A stretch of 64,000 nucleotides of DNA from CAYQTO01 sp964420455 (GTDB lineage Bacteria; Sumerlaeota; Sumerlaeia; SLMS01). The stretch's first letter is position 1. The number at the start of each line of letters is the position of its first letter. Below, piece by piece: positions 1-9,237 of this stretch. A program made the position numbers and the translations under genes. The stretch lies in NCBI GenBank assembly GCA_964420455.1, contig CAYQTO010000003.1, positions 1 through 64,000 of the forward strand, in the 5' to 3' direction. The notes beneath the pieces are model-generated. The model did not search any database and was not told the DNA's origin. It saw only the letters and a program-made list of their open reading frames with translations.

Positions 1-77
1 ACTTAATTCGGGCGCTGATTGAGGGAGTGCCGCCCCCGTCCCCCCCACGATTCCCATCCTTCCCCCCCGAGGTCCCA

Positions 78-2495
78 ATGGCGACTGCAACCAAGAAGAA
101 GGCTGACGCAAAGACCAGCGCGAGCAAGGGCACTTCCCCCTCTGCAAAGCAGCTCCAACCCACCTCCGCCGTCGAGCGCCACTTCCTCGAGCGCTCCGGC
201 CGTCAGTTTCTCTACACTCCCACGGAAAAGACTCCCATCATCGAGGTGGGCACCTTTCCGGACCTCGGACGCCTTACCGCCCTCCGCTTCCTTGAATGGG
301 TCCAGGACAACCCCGACGGCGTCGTCAGTCTTCCCACCGGCAAGACGCCCGAGTACTTCATCAAGTGGACCAAGCATTACCTCGGCAACTGGAGCAAAAA
401 GGACGTCCAGAACGAACTCGCCGAAATCGGTTTCACCAACACGAAAAAGCCCGAGCTCCGCGGCCTTCACTTCGTCCAGATCGACGAGTTCTACCCCATC
501 GATCCCCACCAGCATAACAGCTTCTTCTATTACGTGAAGAAGCACTACCTTCGCGGGTTCGGGCTCGATCCCAAGCGGGCCCTGCTGATCGATCCGACGA
601 GCATCGGCGTGCCCGAGGGCAAGACCCTCGACGACATCTTTCCCAATGGCCGGGTCGACCTAAGCCTGCGGTCGCACAATGCCACGACCTACCTCGAGAA
701 GCTCCAGCAGCGCGTCATCGTCGCCGTCGACCAGTTCTGCACGGAGTACGAGGAGCGCATCCGCGATCTCGGGGGCATCGGCTTCTTCCTCGGTGGCATC
801 GGCCCCGACGGCCACATCGGCTTCAACCCGCGGGGCTCCCATCACCTCGCGCCGACGCGCCTGACCTACACGAACTACGAGACGGAGGCCGCCGCCGCGT
901 CCGACCTTGGCGGCATCGAGGTCTCGCGGAACCGCCCCGTCATCACCATCGGACTGGCCACCATCCGCTACAAGCCGGAGGCGACGGTCCTCATCTTCGC
1001 CGCAGGCGAGGGCAAGAGCCGAGTGGTCGCCGATGCCATCCAACAGGATCGCCACGTCCTCTATCCGGCCAGCGTCATGCAGGGGATGCCCAACGCCCGC
1101 TTCTATCTCACGCACGGGGCAACAATCCGGCTCGAGGAACGGGTCTACGAGGACCTGGCGAAGGCCGCGGAAGTCAGCGAGGAGCACCTCCAGCGCGAGG
1201 TCATCAACCGAACCCTCGAACTCAAGGTCCGCCTCGAGCAGCTCTCTGACAAGGACGCCGCGGGCTCACCCCGCCTCAAGCTCCTTTGCGAAAAGTCCGG
1301 CGCCTCCCTCACCGAGCTCGCCAACCGCACCCGGGAGGCCCTTGTCCAGCGCATCCGCCGCGGCATGACCGTCGAGACCGACCAGACCATCCTACATACC
1401 GGTCCCCACCACGACGACATCATGCTCGGCTACATGCCGTATATACAGCACCTCGTCCAGCACCCCTCCAACAAGAACTACTTCAACGTGCTGACGTCGG
1501 GTTTCACCGCGGTGACCAACAAGTTCCTCGCGGAAGTGTTCAACGACACGCTCGAGTTCCTGGAGGTCGGAGCCTTCCACAAGGACCGCGAGGAGGGGGC
1601 CTTCGAGGCCGACAACGACACGGCCCGGGCCGAGGACGTTTACCGCTTCCTCGATGGCATCGCGGCGAAGGACGAGCGCGCCCGCCGCATGGCCCAGGCT
1701 CGTCGCATGCTCTACAACCTCAGCACCGTCTACTTCGAGGAAGACTTCGACAACCTCAAGGATCGCATCAAAGAGAACCTCCATTACCTCGAGACCCAGT
1801 ATCCCGGCAAGAAGGACATCGAGCTGATCCAGAAGCTGAAGGGCATGCAGCGCGAGTATGAGGAGGAGTTGATCTGGGGCTACGTGGGTACGAACCCCAG
1901 CGATGTCTTCCACAGCAGGCTCGGCTTCTATACCGGTGACATCTTCACCGAGCAACCGACGCAGAGCCGCGACGTCGTTCCGATGCTCGAGCTGCTGCGA
2001 AAGCTCCAACCCACCATCGTCTCGATCACCACGGACCCCGAGGGGGCCGGCCCCGACACTCACTACAAGGTCCTCCAGGTCCTCCATGAGGCGCTGATCC
2101 AGTATCGCGACAAGACCGGCAAGGCGCCCACCATCTGGGGCTACCGCAACGTGTGGTATCGCTGGCATCCGGCGGAGGCGAACGTCTACGTCCCCGCCTC
2201 CCTCAGCGAGATCTCCACCATGATCGACTCCTTCATGTACTGCTTCGGGTCGCAGAAGAACGCCTCCTTCCCGAGCTACGACTACGACGGGCCGTTCTGC
2301 GACCTGGCCGCCCGGCTCTGGGTCGAGCAGTTCCAAATGCTCTTCACCTGCCTCGGCGAGCGCTTCTTCACCGGCAATCCGGACCCGCGACTGCGCTCCG
2401 CCTCCGGCTTCGTCTTCTTCAAGGAGATGGCCCTCGACGAATTCAGCGGCCAGGCCCGCCGACTCGCCGCCGCCACCGAAAACGTCGGCACCTGA
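78..2495 (+). CDS. Glucosamine-6-phosphate deaminase-like / PIG-L (LmbE) deacetylase fusion protein
   Basis: An 805-residue two-domain cytoplasmic protein. The N-terminal part (about 40-350) is NagB-like: phosphosugar motif LPTGKTPEYF (85-94), DEF at 136-138 matching the catalytic Asp, and IGPDGHIGFN (241-250) with D244 and H246. The family converts glucosamine-6-P to fructose-6-P plus ammonia. The residue after FN, normally Glu of the catalytic triad, is Pro251. The C-terminal part (about 430-720) is PIG-L-like, with PHHDD at 443-447 as the zinc-binding motif and a later DPEGAGPDTHYK; this family removes N-acetyl groups from sugars. Such fusions occur in Bacteroidetes and relatives. I chose ATG 78 over ATG 27 because the extra 17 residues are proline-rich and no Shine-Dalgarno precedes either. 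A stem-loop lies downstream, and the epimerase two genes on supports a role in amino-sugar turnover. Confidence 0.88.
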   Translation: MATATKKKADAKTSASKGTSPSAKQLQPTSAVERHFLERSGRQFLYTPTEKTPIIEVGTFPDLGRLTALRFLEWVQDNPDGVVSLPTGKTPEYFIKWTKHYLGNWSKKDVQNELAEIGFTNTKKPELRGLHFVQIDEFYPIDPHQHNSFFYYVKKHYLRGFGLDPKRALLIDPTSIGVPEGKTLDDIFPNGRVDLSLRSHNATTYLEKLQQRVIVAVDQFCTEYEERIRDLGGIGFFLGGIGPDGHIGFNPRGSHHLAPTRLTYTNYETEAAAASDLGGIEVSRNRPVITIGLATIRYKPEATVLIFAAGEGKSRVVADAIQQDRHVLYPASVMQGMPNARFYLTHGATIRLEERVYEDLAKAAEVSEEHLQREVINRTLELKVRLEQLSDKDAAGSPRLKLLCEKSGASLTELANRTREALVQRIRRGMTVETDQTILHTGPHHDDIMLGYMPYIQHLVQHPSNKNYFNVLTSGFTAVTNKFLAEVFNDTLEFLEVGAFHKDREEGAFEADNDTARAEDVYRFLDGIAAKDERARRMAQARRMLYNLSTVYFEEDFDNLKDRIKENLHYLETQYPGKKDIELIQKLKGMQREYEEELIWGYVGTNPSDVFHSRLGFYTGDIFTEQPTQSRDVVPMLELLRKLQPTIVSITTDPEGAGPDTHYKVLQVLHEALIQYRDKTGKAPTIWGYRNVWYRWHPAEANVYVPASLSEISTMIDSFMYCFGSQKNASFPSYDYDGPFCDLAARLWVEQFQMLFTCLGERFFTGNPDPRLRSASGFVFFKEMALDEFSGQARRLAAATENVGT

Positions 2496-2516
2496 CAGCC
2501 CCCCCGCCCCCGCTTC

Positions 2517-2541
2517 ACGCCCCGGCCTCCGGCCGGGGCGT
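2517..2541 (+). terminator. Stem-loop after the NagB-PIG-L gene
   Basis: A perfect 11-bp stem (ACGCCCCGGCC pairing with GGCCGGGGCGT) around a 3-base loop, starting 22 bases after the stop codon. The following sequence begins CTTC with only a weak T tract, so this may be an attenuating or RNA-stabilising hairpin rather than a strong intrinsic terminator. Confidence 0.5.
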
Positions 2542-2577
2542 CTTCACAAGAACGCCCCGACAACGAAAGGCTCCCCC

Positions 2578-3492
2578 ATGATCACCGGCACCTTCCTCGA
2601 CGAAATCACCCACGACATTCCCGCCGCCAACTGGGGCGAGGCCGAATGGGCGCGCGACTTCGAGGCCATGCGCGCCATCGGTATCGACACCGTGATCATC
2701 ATCCGCGCCGGCTATCGCGATCGCGCCACCTTCGACTCCGCCGTCCTCCGCAGGAAGCACCCCAGCCTCATCGCCAGCGATGACCTCGTCGACCTCTTCC
2801 TCCGCCTCGCCGCCCAGAACCGCATGAAGCTCTACTTCGGCACCTACGATTCCGGCGAGTACTGGCACTCGGGCCAGTACCAGGCCGAGGTCGACATCAA
2901 CAAGGCCTTCTGCGACGAGGTCATGCAGAAGTATGGCGACCACCCCGCCCTCCAAGGCTGGTATATCTCCCACGAAATCAACACCTTCAACGAGGGGGTG
3001 ATGAAGGTCTACGAGGAGCTCGCCCGGCACCTTCGCGGGCTCAAGCAAATGCCCATCCTCATCTCGCCGTATATACGCGGCATCAAGCAGTTCCCCGACG
3101 AGGCCATCACCCTCCAGCAGCACGAGAAGGAATGGGACCAGGTCTTTGCCCGGATCCAGGGACTCGTGGACATCGTCGCCTTCCAGGACGGACACGTCCC
3201 CTTCGACGAGCTCACGGACTACCTCGGGGTGAATGCCACCCTCGCCCGCAAGTACGGCCTCACCTGCTGGTCCAACGTGGAATCCTTCGACCGCGACATG
3301 CCGATCAACTTCCCGCCGCTCGAATGGAGAAAGCTCCGGTTCAAGATCGACGCCGCGGTCGAGGCCGGGGTCGACAAGCTGATCACCTTCGAGTTCTCCC
3401 ACTTCATGAGCCCCAACTCCATCTGGCCGTCGGCCCACGGGCTCTATCGCCGCTACAAGCAGCACTACATCGATTCGCGTCCGGGAGGCTGA
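2578..3492 (+). CDS. DUF4434-family TIM-barrel protein (putative glycoside hydrolase)
   Basis: A 304-residue protein beginning ITGTFLDEITHDIP and continuing through WARDFEAMRAIGIDTVII, the pattern of DUF4434 proteins, which are predicted glycosidase-like TIM barrels with few characterised members. An acidic segment GWYISHEINTF and a later FQDGHVPFDEL occupy places where such barrels carry functional acids. No signal peptide is visible, so it is probably cytoplasmic. AAAGG precedes the ATG. The AGE-family epimerase starts 4 bases after its stop, so the two are almost certainly co-translated and may act on the same sugar. The substrate cannot be read from the sequence. Confidence 0.75.
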   Translation: MITGTFLDEITHDIPAANWGEAEWARDFEAMRAIGIDTVIIIRAGYRDRATFDSAVLRRKHPSLIASDDLVDLFLRLAAQNRMKLYFGTYDSGEYWHSGQYQAEVDINKAFCDEVMQKYGDHPALQGWYISHEINTFNEGVMKVYEELARHLRGLKQMPILISPYIRGIKQFPDEAITLQQHEKEWDQVFARIQGLVDIVAFQDGHVPFDELTDYLGVNATLARKYGLTCWSNVESFDRDMPINFPPLEWRKLRFKIDAAVEAGVDKLITFEFSHFMSPNSIWPSAHGLYRRYKQHYIDSRPGG

Positions 3493-3496
3493 TCCC

Positions 3497-4705
3497 ATGA
3501 CCCACACACCCGTCGCCCGCCCCATCCTCGAGCGCTACCACCACCTCTTTCGCGACGAACTCAGCGAGCATGTCATGCCCTTCTGGATGAAGCACTCGCC
3601 CGATCGCGAATGCGGCGGCTATTTCAACTGCCTCGATCGCGACGGGGCCGTATACGACACGAAGAAGCACGTCTGGCTCCAGGGCCGCCAGGTGTGGATG
3701 CTGGCCAAGCTCCACAATGCACACCATGGCCCCGGCGAATCGTCGCAGTGGCTCGAGGCGGCGACCCTCGGCGCGGACTTCATCCGCAGGCACGCCCGAG
3801 ACGGCCGCCGCGTTTACTTCGCCCTCACCCGCGAGGGAAAGCCCGCCTTCCTCCAGCGCAAGATGTTCTCCGAGTGCTTCTATGTGATGGCGATGGCGGA
3901 GTACGCCCGTGCCTCCGGCGACACCTCCGCCCGCGAGGAAGCCCTCGACCTCTTCGCCGCCGTCCAGGAATACGCCAGGGACCCGTCGCTCCTCGGCCGT
4001 CCCGCCTACGATCACCTCCCACCCACCAGCGAGCTCGCCGTTCCCATGATCCTCCTCAACCTCATCGAGGAGTTGAAGGAGGAGCCGACCGACGAGACCT
4101 TCGCCGAGCTCGCGGAATGGTGCGTCCAGCGCATCCACCTGCATATCCGACCGGAACTGAATCTTGTGCTCGAAACCGTCGGCGTGGACGGGCGCGTGCT
4201 CGACTCGCCGGAGGGGCGCCTCGTCAATCCCGGCCACGCCATCGAGGCCGGCTGGTTCCTCCTCGACTACGCCCGCAAGCGCGGCGACGACACGCTCGTC
4301 CGCACCGCTCTCAACATGATCGACTGGTCCTATGACTTCGGCTGGGACGAGCGCCATGGCGGCCTCTTCTATTTCCTCGACCGCGAGGGCTACTCGCCGA
4401 TCCAGCTCGAATGGAACATGAAGCTCTGGTGGCCCCACTGCGAGGCGCTGGTCGCCTTCCTCATGGCCTACGCCGCCACCGGGGAAACCCGCTGGTTCCA
4501 CAAGTTTACCCATACCGCCGACTATACCTTCCAGCGGTTCAGCGACCACGATCACGGCGAGTGGTACGGTTATCTCGACCGCCATGGCGAGGTCAGCCAG
4601 CGCTTCAAGGGTGGCCCCTACAAGGGGTGCTTCCACGTGCCCCGTGCGCTGTTCCTCTGCGAGTCGATGCTCCGCAGTTTCGTCGAGGAAGCCGAGACGC
4701 ACTGA
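3497..4705 (+). CDS. N-acylglucosamine 2-epimerase (AGE/RnBP) family protein
   Basis: A 402-residue (alpha/alpha)6-barrel protein typical in length for the AGE family, which includes N-acetylglucosamine 2-epimerase, cellobiose 2-epimerase and mannose isomerase. Supporting motifs are LQGRQVWMLAKLHN near the N-terminus, FSECFYVMAMAEYA, NPGHAIEAGWFLLDYA, and KGCFHVPRALFLCE near the C-terminus, the last two carrying the conserved histidines. GGGAGG spans the stop region of the preceding gene and serves as ribosome binding site. With a NagB-type enzyme nearby, interconversion of ManNAc and GlcNAc is the natural guess, but substrate choice in this family cannot be read from the motifs alone. Confidence 0.87.
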   Translation: MTHTPVARPILERYHHLFRDELSEHVMPFWMKHSPDRECGGYFNCLDRDGAVYDTKKHVWLQGRQVWMLAKLHNAHHGPGESSQWLEAATLGADFIRRHARDGRRVYFALTREGKPAFLQRKMFSECFYVMAMAEYARASGDTSAREEALDLFAAVQEYARDPSLLGRPAYDHLPPTSELAVPMILLNLIEELKEEPTDETFAELAEWCVQRIHLHIRPELNLVLETVGVDGRVLDSPEGRLVNPGHAIEAGWFLLDYARKRGDDTLVRTALNMIDWSYDFGWDERHGGLFYFLDREGYSPIQLEWNMKLWWPHCEALVAFLMAYAATGETRWFHKFTHTADYTFQRFSDHDHGEWYGYLDRHGEVSQRFKGGPYKGCFHVPRALFLCESMLRSFVEEAETH

Positions 4706-4712
4706 CGACCCG

Positions 4713-6023
4713 TCAGAACTTCCAGAACCAGCCCCGGCGGTTGCAGAACCAGACGACCGCCCACAATATGGCCGTATAGACAAGCCCCCAGAACATGCCC
4801 GTATAGCCGTTCTTGTCGAAGAACCAAAGGACTGCCTGCGACGGCTCGCCACCGCCGATCCACGCCGCCCAGTTCATCACCGCCGTGTTGTCCTCGCCAA
4901 CGAGGTTGAAGAAGTCGATCACCCCGAGGGATTCCATCACGCGCCGTTGGATGATCATCATGAAGTACGCGAGGAGCGGATTCATCCCGATAACCCCGAG
5001 GGGCCACGCCCACGTCCGCCACTTCCACACGTCGATCACCCAGTAGAACCCGAGGAAAACCAACGCCCCGAGACCCCCGGTAAAGAAGGCGTAGGACGTG
5101 GTCACGTCCGGCTTGCTGAACGCCAGGCTGTAGTTTTCCGTCGCGAATCCAATCGAGTGGATCGTGTATCCCAGCGCCGTATAGACACCTCCGACCAGCA
5201 GGCAGGTCCGCAGCACCGCCGCCCGATCGCGAGTGCGCACCGCATGGCCCACCAGCACCCCGATCATGGTCATCACGCCGTAGCTGACGGAGAGCCACGG
5301 CTGGCAGTGGATGAGGAGCGGGCGTTCCCAGTCGCCGCCCGGGTTCGAGAGCGTCATCGGGTTCCAACCGAGATCCTCCCAGGCCTCCGTCCAGAAGGGC
5401 CAGAGCTCCGTAAGGACAAGGTTGATCCCGCCCACGGCGAGGACGATGGGCCAGTGCCACGAGCGCGGCGCCCGCTGCATCAAGGCGCCACAGAAGTACG
5501 CCACGCCGATCGCCTGGAGCACCCCCCACCACCAGCTCGTTTGCTTAACCACCAGGGCGATATACAGCATGCCCGCAAGGACGAGCAAGGTCGTCCGCCC
5601 GAGCACATGGCGCCACCAGTCGGCCCCTTCCCTTTGTCGGCCAATGGGTATGCACACCCCCACGATGAAGACGAACCAGGGCGCGATCAGGTCCGTGAAG
5701 GTCACCCCGATGTTGCGGATCTTCTGGAAATACTCGTAGCGTGGCCACGCCTTGATTTCCTCGTCGGACAGTCCCGCCTCGCGGAGCCGCCGTTCCCAGA
5801 TGCCATAGCCAACATCGGCATGGAACCAGGTCGAGACGGGGATGCTGCCGAACCAGCTCATCTGCTGGGGAAGCGTGCCGGGCGCGCGGTTGTATCCTCC
5901 GGCGGCCACCGCGATGACGAAGACCATGCCGAGGATCGTCAGCCCCCGAAAGGCATCGAGCGAGAAGAGCCGTTCCTTCTTCGAGGCGGGGGGGGCGGCT
6001 TCCGCGGAGTCCTCGGCGGTCAT
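4713..6023 (-). CDS. DUF5009 / heparan-alpha-glucosaminide N-acetyltransferase-like membrane protein
   Basis: A 436-residue multi-pass inner-membrane protein. It opens with a charged cytoplasmic stretch and the signature SLDAFRGLTILGMVFV, typical of the YeiB/DUF5009/HGSNAT group, and has about ten hydrophobic segments. HGSNAT moves an acetyl group from cytosolic acetyl-CoA across the membrane to a glucosamine residue, and bacterial homologues commonly sit in glycan-utilisation loci. It ends 8 bases past the convergent epimerase stop. Its ATG follows the C39 peptidase stop by 4 bases, so the two are co-transcribed. Two copies of the word GTATAGAC (4774, 5179) lie inside it. Confidence 0.8.
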   Translation of the reverse strand: MTAEDSAEAAPPASKKERLFSLDAFRGLTILGMVFVIAVAAGGYNRAPGTLPQQMSWFGSIPVSTWFHADVGYGIWERRLREAGLSDEEIKAWPRYEYFQKIRNIGVTFTDLIAPWFVFIVGVCIPIGRQREGADWWRHVLGRTTLLVLAGMLYIALVVKQTSWWWGVLQAIGVAYFCGALMQRAPRSWHWPIVLAVGGINLVLTELWPFWTEAWEDLGWNPMTLSNPGGDWERPLLIHCQPWLSVSYGVMTMIGVLVGHAVRTRDRAAVLRTCLLVGGVYTALGYTIHSIGFATENYSLAFSKPDVTTSYAFFTGGLGALVFLGFYWVIDVWKWRTWAWPLGVIGMNPLLAYFMMIIQRRVMESLGVIDFFNLVGEDNTAVMNWAAWIGGGEPSQAVLWFFDKNGYTGMFWGLVYTAILWAVVWFCNRRGWFWKF

Positions 6024-6027
6024 GGCG

Positions 6028-7194
6028 CTACTGCTCCGGAGCGCTCGTGATCACGTAGGCCACGCCACCCTTGTCGAACCAGGCCCTCGCCAACTCGTCC
6101 GCCTTGTAGACGATGCCATTCCCTTCCTCGCGGTGTGCGGGGTCATTCACGATGACATCGCCATCCTCCGTGAAGCCACGGACGACCACCAGGTGCCCAT
6201 TGGTCGACTTCATCGGGTTGCTGGGGAACTCGCCCTCGCCGAATCGGATCGAGGCGATCACTGGCTGGCCGTCGGCGATCTTCGCCTTCACCTGGTCCCA
6301 ATTGCGGAACCGTCGCACGTGGCCGCGGAGTCCCTCGTCGCTCGGGAAGGCCACCGCACGGGTCCAGTTGCCAAAGATGCCATACTCGCGGTCGTAGATC
6401 GCCAGCGCGGTCTCGCGTAAATCTTTATAGACGCCATGGTAGCCCATCACCATGTTGACGGAAGTGGGGGAGCAGGTGGAGCCGGAGACCGCGCGATCGA
6501 GGTCGATCTGGGAAAGGAAAGGGACGGGGAGGCTTTTGGACCAGTCGCCGTCGAGAAGCGCCGGCTGCCTCAGCGCCTCCCGCTTCTCCGGATCCGCGAT
6601 CTCGCCGGAGTAGGACGCGTAATAGGCCAGCAGCGCCGGATTCGCGTCCGTGTCGATGTCATAGCTGTAGAAGTCCGCCCGAAGCTGGAACGCGTCCGCC
6701 GGCTTGCCCAGAATCAGGTAGTCAACGTTGATGCGGCCGAGTTCAAACTCCACGGTTCTTTGGACCCAATGGAGCGTACGGCCCCACTGGCCCACGTACA
6801 GCCAGGGCGACCACAGCCCGCTCTCCATGTCGCGCACCCGTACGTGGAAGTTGATTCCCGTCTCCGGCGGCGTGTCGACGTTCCAGGACGGCAGGAGTTC
6901 GGTGAAGGGGAAGTCCGCCACGATCTCCGGCGAGGTATAGCGGCCGCGGCGGGGGAAGCGGTTCTCGCGTTCGTCGGCGAGCACCACCATGGCGCCGTCC
7001 GGGCCTTCCTTCACAATCACCCGTTCCAGCTCTCCGCCGGAAAATGCCTCCCCATCCGCCATCACGTACAGGCGGTCCACCACCAGCGGCGAGGACCCCA
7101 GCCGATTCGACAATGAAATCTCCGGCGAGGTATCCGCCGGGACCGGGCTCACAAGCGCCCAGCCCAGGAGTGACAGGACCACAAGCAAACGCAT
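6028..7194 (-). CDS. Secreted C39-family (papain-like) cysteine peptidase
   Basis: A 388-residue exported protein. Residues 1-20 form a signal peptide. Residues about 40-200 form a beta-rich domain of the kind that precedes C39_2 domains in such proteins. The peptidase domain follows: Gln229 (oxyanion), Cys241 in GSTCSPTSVNMVMGYHG, His334 in GHLVVVRGF and Asp351 in VNDPAH, a complete Cys-His-Asp set. It has no ABC transporter fusion, unlike bacteriocin-processing C39 proteins, so it is a stand-alone envelope or extracellular peptidase. A strong GGGAGGAG lies 8 bases before the ATG. It overlaps nothing and probably leads a two-gene operon with the acyltransferase. Confidence 0.82.
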   Translation of the reverse strand: MRLLVVLSLLGWALVSPVPADTSPEISLSNRLGSSPLVVDRLYVMADGEAFSGGELERVIVKEGPDGAMVVLADERENRFPRRGRYTSPEIVADFPFTELLPSWNVDTPPETGINFHVRVRDMESGLWSPWLYVGQWGRTLHWVQRTVEFELGRINVDYLILGKPADAFQLRADFYSYDIDTDANPALLAYYASYSGEIADPEKREALRQPALLDGDWSKSLPVPFLSQIDLDRAVSGSTCSPTSVNMVMGYHGVYKDLRETALAIYDREYGIFGNWTRAVAFPSDEGLRGHVRRFRNWDQVKAKIADGQPVIASIRFGEGEFPSNPMKSTNGHLVVVRGFTEDGDVIVNDPAHREEGNGIVYKADELARAWFDKGGVAYVITSAPEQ

Positions 7195-7219
7195 CGTTTT
7201 CTCCTCCCTTTTGGGGAAC

Positions 7220-8935
7220 TCATTGCGGATCCCAAACGGGGGTATCCGGATTCCATCGGACCTCCGGCGAAGCCTTGCGGTTGAGGAGCAGCATCACCCG
7301 CCCTGCGATCGTCCGCCGTTGCGCATCCGCCTCAACGGCACGCACCATCACGATGGCGTCACCGTTCTCCTCGAAGTACATCGTGCCAAGGGGCACCAGC
7401 CCGCGATTAACCTCGGCGGACTGGTCCACGGGCCGGGCACTCGCCCGATTGTTCCCGGCAATCATCGTATAGATCGCCTCGCTAGCGAGGCCGTCGTTTT
7501 GCGTGGGCAACCACGTATAGACATGGTAGAATCCCGAATGGGGCACGTCGATGGGGATCTCGATCTCGCCATAGGTGCCACCACCGATGCTGAACGTTCC
7601 CGCGGCCGCAGGGTCGGCGGTCCATGGGCCCTTTGCCCTGGAGGGGTTCGGTGCATAGACGAGCCCGCCGGGCCGCCAGTGCCGGTCGCCCCGATGGGGG
7701 ACGCGGGCCGGCTCCGCGTAGGGGCCCTGTTGCAGCATGGTCGCGATCGCGAAATCGTTCCGCGTCAGCGCCTCGTAGAAGAACAGCACCTCGCCGCTGA
7801 TGTTCCGCGAACGGTTGTAGGCGATCTTCTCCGCCAGCGTCTCCGGCGGGATCACATAGCTGCCGGACTTGGCGAGGATCCCCGGGTAGAGCACTTTCCC
7901 GTAGGTGTCCGGGTAGACATTCTCGACCATGTCGTCGATCATTGACTGATAGTCGGCAAGGTCGCGCCGGTATGCCTGTGGGTGGACCATGTCGGGGATG
8001 CCCCGCTCGACCCAGGTCCTCGAATCCTGCAGGTACTCGAAGAGGCTCCAGTCGTAGGGCGAGGGTGAGGAGGAAACGATCAGATTGGGGTCGATGGCTT
8101 TCACGCGCCGGCGCAGGTCGGCGAACCACTCCGTGAGGATATCCGCACGCCACTGGACCCATTGGGGGTCCTTGTAGTCGGCGGGCGGGTCCTCGCCGAA
8201 TTCCTCGCGGTACGCCGCCGCGGTGGCCGGCTCGTAGCCGCCATAGGTCGGCAGCGCCGGCATCCGGTCGTCGCCCTGGATCCCATCCACGTCGTACTTC
8301 TCCGCCACTTCGAGCACCAGCGAGGTCATGAACTCCTGCACCTCGGGGTCGAAGGGGTTCATCCACTCGAAGTTATTCTTCCGTGTGATGACGCCGTCCT
8401 GGTCGAGGGAGGCCCACCCGGGGCGCTGCTCGAGGAGGAAGCCACCGTCCGGCTCCTCCTCGGTATTATAGAAAGAGGCGAACCCGTACTCGAACCAGGG
8501 AATGACCTCGATGCCGCGGGCATGGGCTTCCGCGATGACTTCTGCGAGCGGGTCGCGCCCTTCATAAAGGGGGTCGATGGGGCGCCCGAACTCCCGCTCC
8601 ATCACGGCGCTCGGATACATCGTGTAGGCCTTGTTCCAGACAACGGGGAAGACGACGTTGATGTTGCAGTCCGCTAGGAGCTGCATCGCCTCGGCGATCT
8701 GCTCGCGGCTCATCAACACGTCGCTGTCGACGTTCGTCAGCCAAACGCCGCGGAGCTCCCGGACCTCTTCCTGCGCTGTCGCGCGGGCTTGCTGGACAAC
8801 TGGCCGGACTTCCTCCACCGCCGCCTCCATGCTTGGCCGTTGCTGGCCCCCGCACGCCGCGATCAGTCCCATCCCCGCGAAAATGCCGAAGGGCCACGCC
8901 ACGATCTTTTTCGTCTTCACGTGCTTCGTCCTCAT
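7220..8935 (-). CDS. GHL10-type glycosyl hydrolase lipoprotein with golvesin-like C-terminal domain
   Basis: A 571-residue exported lipoprotein. The N-terminus is basic, followed by a hydrophobic stretch ending in lipobox LIAAC. Residues about 60-400 form a GHL10 (DUF187, YngK-like) TIM barrel with ELRGVWLTNVDSDVLMS, VVWNKAYTMYP, EVIPWFEYGFAS and YDVDGIQGDDRMP. Residues about 440-571 resemble the golvesin/xanthan-lyase C-terminal domain (GFYHVYTWLP, then VPLGTMYFEENGDA), likely for carbohydrate or surface binding. The family cleaves peptidoglycan-derived or plant-type glycans, but the substrate is not determinable. The gene lies alone, transcribed away from the sigma factor. A GTATAGAC word sits at 7515. 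Confidence 0.84.
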   Translation of the reverse strand: MRTKHVKTKKIVAWPFGIFAGMGLIAACGGQQRPSMEAAVEEVRPVVQQARATAQEEVRELRGVWLTNVDSDVLMSREQIAEAMQLLADCNINVVFPVVWNKAYTMYPSAVMEREFGRPIDPLYEGRDPLAEVIAEAHARGIEVIPWFEYGFASFYNTEEEPDGGFLLEQRPGWASLDQDGVITRKNNFEWMNPFDPEVQEFMTSLVLEVAEKYDVDGIQGDDRMPALPTYGGYEPATAAAYREEFGEDPPADYKDPQWVQWRADILTEWFADLRRRVKAIDPNLIVSSSPSPYDWSLFEYLQDSRTWVERGIPDMVHPQAYRRDLADYQSMIDDMVENVYPDTYGKVLYPGILAKSGSYVIPPETLAEKIAYNRSRNISGEVLFFYEALTRNDFAIATMLQQGPYAEPARVPHRGDRHWRPGGLVYAPNPSRAKGPWTADPAAAGTFSIGGGTYGEIEIPIDVPHSGFYHVYTWLPTQNDGLASEAIYTMIAGNNRASARPVDQSAEVNRGLVPLGTMYFEENGDAIVMVRAVEADAQRRTIAGRVMLLLNRKASPEVRWNPDTPVWDPQ

Positions 8936-9237
8936 GTAAACGGAATCTCTCTCAATGAATGACGGGAACGTGACGAGGGTGCCGCAGGCGGCGCAAGGTT
9001 TTCGACCCCCGCGCGACCTGAGGATCCCTTAGGGGGGGCGGCACCGGGCCGCCGGGCCGTGAAAGGAACCTTACGCCTGTGTGTGTGGAATTCCGCACGT
9101 TCGGCGGTAAAATACGAATGGGGAAACTTCCAGAGCACTCGCACGACTCGCTTTAACTGCAAACGGCCCAAGGGCCCGGGGCTTGCACCTCTCTCCGTCG
9201 ACAACGCGGAAACCCCACCGCCCACCGGAGCCCCACC
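8936..9237. promoter_or_regulatory. Divergent intergenic region between the GHL10 lipoprotein and sigma factor genes
   Basis: 302 bases with no convincing gene. It holds a small GC stem (GGCGGC 9037-9042 pairing with GCCGCC 9048-9053) and one AT-rich hexamer, TAAAAT at 9108-9113, which could be a -10 element for the sigma factor gene. No good -35 lies 17 bases upstream (sequence near 9085 is GTGGAA). GGAG near 9224 serves as ribosome binding site for the gene at 9238. Confidence 0.35.

Noticed and set aside
3404..4852. 482-codon minus-strand frame opposite the AGE-family epimerase
   Set aside because: Antisense of a well-conserved gene; no signal of its own.
9037..9053. GC-rich hairpin in the sigma factor leader as a terminator or riboswitch
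   Set aside because: The 6-bp stem has no T tract and no recognisable aptamer; such stems arise easily at this base composition.
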